Assembly (NCBI RefSeq): GCF_034702125.1 | Contig: NC_085858.1 | Coordinates: 285,001-349,000 of the forward strand | DNA length: 64,000 nucleotides | From: Engraulis encrasicolus | Lineage: Eukaryota; Chordata; Actinopteri; Clupeiformes; Engraulidae | Direction of reading: 5' to 3' | Shown: in pieces, positions 13,247-64,000 of the stretch | Position numbering within the stretch: position 1 is the stretch's first letter | Layout of the letters: every line of letters starts with the position of its first letter | The notes under the pieces: model-generated | The model's input: the letters and a program-made list of their open reading frames with translations, nothing else | What the model was told of the DNA's origin: nothing | The model's database searches: none | Translations under genes and position numbers: made by a program

Positions 13247-14349
13247 GTAGTGATATAGCGTGTCCGTGTCTCTTGTCGTTTTTCCATTTTTGGCGATTTT
13301 GTGCAAGTTTGGGTCTCCATTGAAAACAATGGTAGAACCTTCATGAACCAAGGTTCCGCCACTCTACAGATCAGAGTGTAGGAGGCTTTTTCGGTCATAA
13401 AACATCAACACTTTCACCTAGAAGTTTTGTTGACTCGTTGTTAGCCAGCTCTATGGGATGTCTCCAAATTGTGAAAGTTTCATGTCCCAACTCCCATTAC
13501 TTTTTAAATGGCAGGTGTGTAAAAACGGCAGGGCTGGCCCCATTGCTTTTCCCATTGACTCTTGAAGTGCCTTTCTGAAGAGGTCAGCACATCTTCCACA
13601 AGAGGTCCATTTGTGACTGAACCGTTTAACCTATAAGCTTAAACTTCATTCAAAGACTGTTAGAAAGATCACACATATGACTCAAATCTGTATCCAGGAC
13701 ATGTGCCAATTCTCTCTGTCTTATGTCATTTAGTAAGTTATATCCCCAAAACGCGGAGCTACAACACTTTCAAGATGGCTGAATCCAAGATGGCTGAATT
13801 GTTAGGCCCATAATTTCTGACATTTCTTTTAGCTTTGTTTTCTCAACAGTGCTTTGTTTTCAAATTAGGGATAGAGATATCAAAAATAAAACTGCTAATT
13901 TCTGCCCCAAAAGGCAAGCCCGCTTTCAGCATTTTCTGTGAGAATGCAATCTAGTTTTGTTTGTTTTTGTTTTGTTTTTTACCTGTAGTAGTGTGCAGTG
14001 AGTGAAGGTTAAAATGGACCAGGGTTGTCAGGGGCTTAGCAGCAAAACACTGGACATGCTGCACTATGCATCAACAACATATTCATATATCTTGCAAAGA
14101 ATATGAAACAAATGACTAGACTTTTGTTTTGAGAACAGACCTTAGTAAGTTACACTTAACATGTCTAGTTTTCGGAACGCCCAGTATGATAAGATTGTCA
14201 TAATATTGTTCTGACGAGTGATCATGTGCACTTGGCCTTCTTTTGTCTGAATTTGTAGGATGTTTTGTGGCTATTTAGTGGAACAATTTCTGGAACAAAT
14301 ACTGTAACATTTTCGGATTCTCATTATATTATTCTGATTATTTGGCAAA

Positions 14350-14382
14350 AAAACAGCCGCCACAATGTGCTCCAGATTCTAA
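14350..14382 (+). pseudogene. Degenerate copy of the wapl start region
   Basis: The stretch CAGCCGCC.CAATG..CTCC followed by AGATTCTA matches the real initiation region at 14519-14548. Here the frame reads Met-Cys-Ser-Arg-Phe and then stops (TAA at 14380-14382). A second matching patch (14226-14245 against 14477-14498) suggests a decayed local duplication. Confidence 0.7.
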
Positions 14383-14510
14383 TCATCACCTACTTCACAA
14401 CGATTTGAAGTTTGTTGCATGTTTTATTATGATGCCCTGCATTAGTGTCATATTGATGGCCGTCTGCCTAGTCATGATTTGCACTTCACCTTCTTTTTTT
14501 GGCAGAGAAT

Positions 14511-14530
14511 ATGAAACAACAGCCGCCGCA

Positions 14531-14534
<4 letters not shown>
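14511..14534 (+). CDS. Upstream ORF, 7 codons, overlapping the wapl start
   Basis: In the leader part of exon 2 an ATG at 14511 opens a frame Met-Lys-Gln-Gln-Pro-Pro-Gln and then TGA. The stop overlaps the wapl start codon as ATGA (14531-14534). This arrangement permits termination-reinitiation, or leaky scanning past the uORF. Translation is inferred only. Confidence 0.5.
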
Positions 14535-57349
<42,815 letters not shown>

Positions 57350-58491
57350 CTGCTGTGTGTGCAAGTGTGTGTGCTAGTGTGTGTGCGAGTGTGTGTGTGT
57401 GTGTGGACTCACCTCGGCCTGACTCAGCTCTGCTCCAGGGTCAATGAAGACAATGCTGCTGTTCCTCTGTTGTTGAACTTGCTCTATCTCTCCCTCCCTC
57501 TCTCTCCCTCACTCATCCCTCACTTGTCTCTCTCTTGTTCGCTCGTCCACCTTCATGAAGCCAAGACTCCTTGTATTGACCTCAGAATGAATGAATGAAT
57601 GAATGATATGCGAAAAAATTTGCTTTTACTTTTCATTTTTCGTTTTATTACTTTTTTTTGTCATGAAAGACCTTTCATCTGGTCCCATCCATCCATCCAT
57701 CCATCCATTCATCTTACTGCTTTTGTCAGTCTCATCTACATATAGAGGTGTCAAAAATCTAGTTCAGGAGTTAAAAAGCCTGTCCACAATAAACAATAAT
57801 TATTTTTCTACTCTCTGTCATCATCACTTGTTGTTCTGTGTTCAGATCAGAGTAATGTTATGTTCGTTCTGATATGATGATGCATCACCTCGTTTGTTCA
57901 GGATCCGTTTTCTATGCGTAAGAGCGTCCGTGTGTGTCTTACATGCAACTCACCAGTGCACCTCTTGTATCGTTAGTAAAAAATAGGGAAAGTAACTTTT
58001 CCCCCCAGCCAAAATCCTCAAGCTCTGAGCTAGCTATTGCACATCTGTAGCAGTATCCCTGTCTGTCTGTGTCGGTGTGTATCTCTCCGTTACACATACA
58101 CAATCGTGCATACTGTACTGTTAACACAGACACCAACCCACTCACTTAAAGACACCCAGGCACTTATTTCTGTTTCACTGGAAATTCAAACAAAAATTCA
58201 ACATGTCGATATCTTCAGAAAGTGATCCCACTCGTCTGTGTTTGCCCTCCTGTAGGCACAGGTGCCAAAATCTGATAATTAAAAAAAAATCGGAAAACCC
58301 ACAGTTTTCCTCCAACACTCACTGTGAGTTTAACTGGTCTACCTGTCTTAAGTGTGTAACTTATTTGATCAGCTGATTCAGAGCTGGTTGTATCAAACTT
58401 GTGGCAGGGCTTTTTTTTTGTCAAAAACAGAAAAACACGCACAGCCGTCTCTAAAAGATTGGGTGCAGGACTAGCAAAAATACCATGAAAA

Positions 58492-58616
58492 CTGAAAGAA
58501 AAGTCTGCAACACCAAGCTCCCGTTTCTCTTATTTAATGTGACGTTTCAGGCAGCATGCCCCTCATCAGACATGACATGAGAAACGGGAGCTTGGTGTCA
58601 CTGACTTTTCTTTCAG
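58492..58616 (-). repeat. Foldback in the wapl 3' UTR with hammerhead-like core
   Basis: The outer arms CACCAAGCTCCCGTTTCTC and GAGAAACGGGAGCTTGGTG are exact inverses. On the - strand the centre reads CTGATGA (58569-58563), a GGCA/TGCC stem, then GAAAC (58548-58544), GTCAC and ATTAAATAAG. This is the best match to the CTGANGA...GAAA core in the window. Confidence 0.75.
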
Positions 58617-59016
58617 TTCTCAGGGCTTTTTTTAACTTCTGAAAGGGATTGACACCTCTACTTGTAATCTATGGTGAATTCAGATCCTCCATCTTACAAC
58701 CTGACTAGAATCAGTCTGAAATTGCTGTGTATTGATTTTTTGTGTGCGTGCCGAGCGTGCGTGCACATGTGTGTGTGCACGGGGGTACACCGTAGAAACT
58801 GTGTACTGATTCATAGTAAATATCCTAGTGTTAATTCAATACCAGAGTTAGATTAACTAGAAGTGTTAAATTTGACTCAGTGTTGAATAAGCACTGCTAA
58901 TTGTACTGTGTACACAGATGAGCAGAGAAATCATTTGTGCACCATCTGTTTGGTCAAAGACTTGCCTGCATGTTTCTGTTTGTTACAATCCCCCCGCCCA
59001 CACACACGCATGCGCG

Positions 59017-59098
<82 letters not shown>

Positions 59099-59450
59099 TG
59101 GAGAGAGAGCACTGAAAGCTTTAACTTCACCCTCATCAGTGTCTTTTATTTCTTCCTTTTCTTTTGTTGTCATTTTGCACCATCAATCCACCCAAACATA
59201 AACCGTCAGATGGATCCCACCCTCTGTATGGATGTGGACTGCATTGGGGTATTTCAAGAACATGGTTAACTGATAACCCTGGCTAAGTTAACTTGCAGTG
59301 TAGTGTGTTAAACATGCTAGTAGATATAGCCTGCAAGTGTCTTCTTTTTTTATGAGGACTCAAGGCTCTTTTATTAGCCAATTTACTACGTACTTCCAGG
59401 TTAAATTAACTTGGCTTGCTTCTGATCCATGTTCTTGAACTATGTCAAAA

Positions 59451-59482
<32 letters not shown>

Positions 59483-59969
59483 TTCTGTCTTGTCATTGTT
59501 TTTGCCATTGTCCTTTTTTCTGTCAACTTGATGTGAGCGTGTGGCCACGTGTGTGTGCGTCTGAGAGAGAATGGGTGAGACTGTGCATGTGCATAAGAGA
59601 GTCTAAAAGTGAGGAGGGGAGGAGATCAATGTCCCTTAGTCTGTTGTCAAGCATTTTTTTTTCTTTGCTCTTATAAAATAGTTTACAAAAAAAGGTTTTT
59701 GGAGACAAAACGGGACATGAATGGGATGTACCAACCAGTGTAAATATATAACGGCCAGTCGGCCATGTAAATAACAACTGCCCCCAATTACAATAGAATC
59801 CAACCTTTTTTTGTTTTCCTTTCTTTTATACAGCGTTTCTCACATGTGTTCGTTCTTTGAAAATGAGTTTTTAAAAGATTATATCGGAAGCCAAACTGCT
59901 GGATTGCCACCACGTTTTTACCAGTTTCCAAATGTCTGGTTATTATACTTGTAAATACCTTCTAATTCA

Positions 59970-59975
59970 AATAAA
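59970..59975 (+). terminator. wapl: Poly(A) signal of wapl
   Basis: AATAAA within ttcaaataaaagttactac, followed by a T/G-containing stretch. It is the first canonical signal in a region that looks like the end of the UTR. Confidence 0.6.
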
Positions 59976-59989
59976 AGTTACTACTTTCA

Positions 59990-60600
59990 GTACTAGATGT
60001 CTATGTTTTTTGCAACACCAGTCAATTCTGAGCTAAACCATACCACAATTTTCCTTAAAAAAAGAATGAAATCTTTTCCATTCTGTAATTAAAAAAAATG
60101 TCTACTGTGGTCTACCAAATCAGCTTGAGCACTGTTAAAGCTCTGCATTGTGTACATATTCTCTCAGTATGGTCAACAGCATTCATTACTGAATGTCACT
60201 GTTAGAGTAGGACACTTGCAGAGTATGTCACTGTCAGAGTATGGCTGTGTGTAACCCATAACATTTTCCACAATAAAAGTACATAGGCCTACATGTTGAC
60301 CAAGTAAATTAAACCATCCAGATATTTAACCTTGAGTGATGCAGCCTCCTTGGTCCATTTTTTTATGTCCGCCTTGGCGATCAATATAGCTTAATACATT
60401 TTGAGACGTTTTTCTTAGTTTTATAAGGATTCATAGTTTAAGCACCCACCTTTACAGGACTTATTTCGGCCTCATCCTGATTCTATTGACGTATGTTAGG
60501 CTACATCAAATTTCAAGTGATGGCCTTTCCCCCAAAACAATAATTTCAACTGACATGTTGAAATGTGTTTCAGTAATGTATGCAGTGAAAACAGTTGTAG
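59990..60600. other. Gap between the convergent 3' ends
   Basis: About 600 bp of AT-rich sequence. I see no gene or known repeat in it. Confidence 0.5.
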
Positions 60601-60612
60601 ACCTATGTTGTT

Positions 60613-60622
60613 TTTATTTATT
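60613..60622 (-). terminator. Poly(A) signal of the atoh1-like gene
   Basis: On the - strand AATAAATAAA lies about 240 nt past the stop codon, the nearest canonical signal. Confidence 0.45.
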
Positions 60623-60858
60623 TAATTGTCTCTCATTCCGTTTTCCTCTCAATGTAGGCCCTTAAAAACATGGGCCTACATGTAGGCTAGGCCAATGTAT
60701 AGCCATTGCACAACAGTCAAAGCCATTCCTAACGCAAGAGATGGTTTAACAACAGTAGCCCTACTGTAGGGCTACATCTTCCAATGTTTAGAAAATAACC
60801 TTTATAAAATAGTCTACAAAAAGTTCACAGTCCTTTTAATGCGTAAGCGGTGCCTTGA

Positions 60859-61416
60859 TCATTTTGTGCCGCTTTTTCTCTCCCAATAGTCCAAGAACTC
60901 TTTCACCCCGAGTTTGTGGTTCTCATCGTTGGGCTGCCCGTGGTTGGCCGCGCACCTGTTATCGCTAATGCGCGTGTCTGCGTGGGGACGTTCCGCAGTG
61001 TCCTCTGTCGCTGAATCACAAGATTGGTCGCTAATGAATTTCTGCGGATTCACCTGTTCTGATGTCACATCGTCAAAGCTTGCGCATGGAAACTCTGTGT
61101 GACAGCCGGCGCCACCATCATCGTTGTCGTCCTGCAATAATTCGCTGAGCGTGGCGATGTAAATCTGTGCCATCTGTAACGTCTCCGACTTGGACAGCTT
61201 CCTCTCGCTCTCCACGTTTGGGATAACGCTCCTCAAACGGTCAAACGCCACGTTCAGTCCCAGCATCCTCCTTCGTTCGCGCGCGTTCGCGGCAAGCCGC
61301 CTTCGCCTTTTCGCTCGGGCCACCGCGCTGTGGTCCTGATCCAAATAGCGGAGACCCACCGGCAGCCGCAACTCTACCAGAGCGCACGGCTCACAAGAGT
61401 GTCCTCTGTTCGCCAT
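60859..61416 (-). CDS. atoh1c: Atonal-family bHLH transcription factor, atoh1c-like
   Basis: This is a single-exon gene of 185 codons. Residues about 38-94 form a complete bHLH domain: basic region [13 protein letters not shown], helix 1 [15 protein letters not shown], then [28 protein letters not shown] and LQMAQIYI are hallmarks of the ATOH1 group rather than neurogenin or NeuroD, and ATOH7 differs in helix 2. Such factors bind E-boxes as dimers with E proteins and specify neurons, including rhombic-lip derivatives and hair cells. The protein is much shorter than ATOH1 and has a divergent N-terminus, an acidic run after the domain and a [10 protein letters not shown] end. That pattern fits the fish paralogue atoh1c, but the paralogue call is from memory. 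The start was chosen because it is the first ATG of the frame. Confidence 0.8.
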   Translation of the reverse strand: MANRGHSCEPCALVELRLPVGLRYLDQDHSAVARAKRRRRLAANARERRRMLGLNVAFDRLRSVIPNVESERKLSKSETLQMAQIYIATLSELLQDDNDDGGAGCHTEFPCASFDDVTSEQVNPQKFISDQSCDSATEDTAERPHADTRISDNRCAANHGQPNDENHKLGVKEFLDYWERKSGTK

Positions 61417-61606
61417 GGTTCGAGCCGCCTCCGTTCTGCTGTTGTGTGGCAGAGCAATTCGTCCGTGGTCTTAAGATGGACCGCGTCCGTCGTTGGTCTT
61501 ACAAAAACACACGCGTAGCCTACAGGCTGTTAGCTGGCGCCGAGACCCGTTGCTGATACCTGATATTCTAGTGACCAAAGTGCCGAAAGTTTTTGGAGTG
61601 CGCGTT

Positions 61607-61616
61607 GTATTTATGG
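61607..61616 (-). promoter_or_regulatory. Possible TATA element of the atoh1-like gene
   Basis: On the - strand CCATAAATAC lies about 190 bp upstream of the ATG, a plausible distance for a TATA box with a 160-nt leader. This rests on the sequence motif only. Confidence 0.35.
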
Positions 61617-61619
61617 TCA

Positions 61620-64000
61620 AATGAAACACGGTGGCTTTTGAAGGGGCGTGGTGAGGGTCGTGTGCGCGAGACACTCCGGTGCTGGTCCCATTGATGGCAA
61701 CAGCAGGAAGTCTATTAACAGAGTTCATCAAAACTGGATTAGATCCGTCTGACTGATCGCTGAAGAAACATGCCGTGCCTCTGCACTGTCCTGGCCCAGC
61801 GCAAGCTTGCTACTGCCACCCACACACACAATGTGTGCCCAATAACAACAAAAGTGGCTATCCTATTGATCTAATCCAATGACTGTCGACTGACTAGTGT
61901 CCACTGCTTTATACCCACGTTCTTTCAGCCCACGGCGATGATATTTTTTTCACTTTAAGGGGCATACTAACGAACTTCACCAGGAAAGTAGGCCTGCAAG
62001 TTATAGGCCTAAGCCTTCTCACCGCAACTCGTAAAATGAGTAGGCCTAGGCCTGGGGCCCAGGTTATTTTTTTTAGGCCTACACAGTTAAAAAAAAAAAA
62101 AAAAAACTTCCAACAGTCAGGAAAATAAACCGAGATTCTAAAAAGTTTACCACAACAAGAAAGAAAGAAAAAGAGCAAGACAGAAAAAGAGAGCGAAAAC
62201 TCATTAACAGCAATTTCTGGATGCACATCCGCAGCGCATGCTATAATCCAATTAATTTGATAGTGTGTCCAGTCTTCTGCACGGTGCGGGGACAGCAGGT
62301 TTTTCATTAAATTAAACTTTAAAGAGACTCAAGAAGGACTAAAACAAACAACAAAAAAGCTTAAGCACGCATGCCAAATAACCCCCCTTCGTGTCCAAGA
62401 TTGGACTAAATGGCCAGAACACATGGGCCGAGTATAATAAATATTTCACTGGGCTGAGTGGGCTCTCTCAGCGCGATTCCTCTCTGCCTGGCTGTTGACA
62501 GTCTTTGGCACACGCCGCAGATTAGAAGCAAATCAAGCGTTCCATTGGAAGAGCACATGCGGCCCCCTGAAAGATCAAACCCAGCGGTGGATGGCCTAAA
62601 TTGGGGTGGGCGGACGCATGGCTGTCAGACCTCAAGGAGATGAGGTGAAAACAAAAAAACCCTAAAAAACATTGAAGGGATTAAGGAAGAGAAACGGACT
62701 TCTGGCAAACGTGTGCGCGTTCTTTTCACGCGCTGCCAATGGAAGCGCTGCCTGGCTCGCGCGCAGAGTTGCCAAAGGCCCCCCGTGCTGTGGCAGAGTG
62801 TCACTTCTCAGCAGTGATAAAACTTCCTGCTGTGCCATAAAACTGTTTTCTTCATAGAGTGGCTCGACTTAAATGTCCAGTGTGTGACTTTTTCCGAGTA
62901 GCTTCCAGAATGCATGCTACCTGGTAGCCTACAGTATGGACACCACTCTGCAGGCTGCTTTGAGTAGAGAAGTGACAATTATACAATTGTAGCCTATTTA
63001 TTTAACGGATAGCATGACACACTGACAGAAAATGCAGCCTAAGACATCTTCAACGTAGTGCCACTTTTTACTCTGTAGCAAATTAAATGATTCAGTTGCT
63101 CGCACCCAAAGATCTTTTGCAAAAAAGAAATCTGAAGTTGAGTGCACTTCCTCAAAAAACTATCCTCCCACACTTCCTTCCATTTCCCTTTCTCCGCCCA
63201 CTCCCCAAAGATGACCACTGACCTCCTCAAAGGTGACCCTTGACCTATCATTTGTTCTTTGTCGCGGCAGAGGTGTGACTGCTCAGCCAAAGCGCGGCGG
63301 CCACTCCCCCATGGTACCAATTACACGGGATCGATCACTCCGGCCACCCAGCCATGAATAGATGCAGAATCTATGTACATCTGTGTATGATGAACAGAAC
63401 AGTGTGCGTGTGTGTGGTTATACATGTGGTAGTTCTTTGATTGTGAGGACCAAATATTCTCACAAGGATAGGAAAACTTGGAAAACATGAACCTGTGAGG
63501 ACATAATGATGGTCCTCACAACTTAAAACGGTGCAATCTTGGCCATTTTGTTGCTGTTGAAAAAAGTACAAGTGTAAAAATATTTCTTACTGACTGATCA
63601 GGGTTAGGGATTGTTTTGGTCAATGAGCTCAATTCTTTTGATGTAGGTCAGTTCCTCCTATGCTCTCAGTCAGGGGTGGGCAACTGGAGGCCCGGGGGCC
63701 TTCTCACTCAGTGTGATCCAAAGATAAAACAGAATAAAAAAAACCATGAAAGTTGCCTATTCCTGCTCTAGGTTAGTGTTTCCCAACCTTTTGTTGTCCT
63801 GCGAACTCCCTAAGTCTTAAAACCCCACTAAGACATTTGGTCATATGATGAGCACCCCCACCCCCGTTGACTGTGGGCGGGTTATCATTGATTCATTGAT
63901 TTATTTATTGATTGAATGATTGATAACTGATCATATTTATAATTAGTGTAAATGGCAGTCTGTAAAGAACATAAAAAATGTTATAATAGGTGTACAGAAC
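61620..64000. other. Upstream flank of the atoh1-like gene, no gene found
   Basis: No coding region is supported. It contains poly-A at 62088-62106, GC-rich patches at 62460-62800, decayed repeats at 63660-63800 and a (TTGA)-rich run at 63885-63930. Regulatory elements for the bHLH gene would be expected here, but I cannot point to one. Confidence 0.5.

Larger units (their letters stand above)
11634..14505 (+). other. wapl: wapl intron 1
   Basis: This 2.9-kb intron lies in the 5' UTR. It contains a 199-bp TIR element (13048-13246) and, near its 3' end, a degenerate copy of the start-codon region (14350-14382). The rest is AT-rich single-copy-looking sequence. Confidence 0.5.
57350..59990 (+). 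other. wapl: wapl 3' UTR (probable)
   Basis: It runs from the stop to about 15-20 nt after the AATAAA at 59970-59975. It contains a (TGAA)n run (57586-57604), a foldback element (58492-58616), (CA)n at 59016-59096 and (GA)n at 59461-59481. The segment around 59740-59985 looks like ordinary UTR with a GTAAATA motif. Earlier cleavage sites cannot be excluded. Confidence 0.6.

Noticed and set aside
14342..14530. In-frame extension of wapl upstream of 14531
   Set aside because: The open frame continues upstream, but it crosses the acceptor at 14505. The conserved vertebrate start MTSRF lies at 14531.
60914..61102. Open frame on the + strand across the bHLH gene
   Set aside because: Shadow of the - strand coding sequence. 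It has no similarity of its own.

Overview
The window is vertebrate nuclear DNA, almost certainly from a ray-finned (teleost) fish. The evidence is GT-AG introns, very dense dinucleotide microsatellites, and a repeat load typical of fish: Tc1/mariner, hAT, TTAA-type MITEs, a tRNA-derived SINE and LINE tails. The repeats recall clupeiform genomes to me, but that is only an impression.

Two protein-coding genes can be supported. The main one is wapl, the cohesin-release factor WAPL, on the + strand. I traced 24 coding exons from the ATG at 14531 to the stop at 57349. The joined frame is 4221 nt (1406 residues plus stop), every intron is GT-AG and every junction phase agrees. It keeps the N-terminal YSR motif, three FGF motifs (residues 87-89, 585-587, 612-614) and the whole C-terminal WAPL domain. 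A likely non-coding first exon ends at 11633, and the 3' UTR runs to about 59990. The second gene, on the - strand (61416-60859), is a single-exon atonal-family bHLH factor of 185 residues, closest in my judgement to atoh1c. The two genes converge tail to tail.

Layout: 1-11300 is repeat-rich upstream DNA with no gene found. 11400-60000 is wapl. 60000-60600 is the gap between the genes. 60600-61620 is the atoh1-like gene. 61620-64000 is its upstream flank with no gene found.

Most of the interest lies in the mobile DNA inside wapl introns. Many insertions can be delimited from target-site duplications, and several from a second uninterrupted copy that serves as the empty site. Nested insertions include a TTAA MITE inside another MITE, a TTAA MITE plus a second insert inside a Tc1-like foldback, and a LINE plus a teleost repeat inside a 5.2-kb hAT-like unit. 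Several elements end within 15-50 nt of a wapl splice acceptor. A dispersed family of foldback elements carries cores resembling hammerhead ribozymes (CTGAnGA, short stem, GAAAC or AAAAC). One copy is a perfect 84-bp inverted repeat and another lies in the wapl 3' UTR. At the wapl start there is a 7-codon upstream ORF whose stop overlaps the start codon (ATGA), and a degenerate copy of the start region lies 166 bp upstream.
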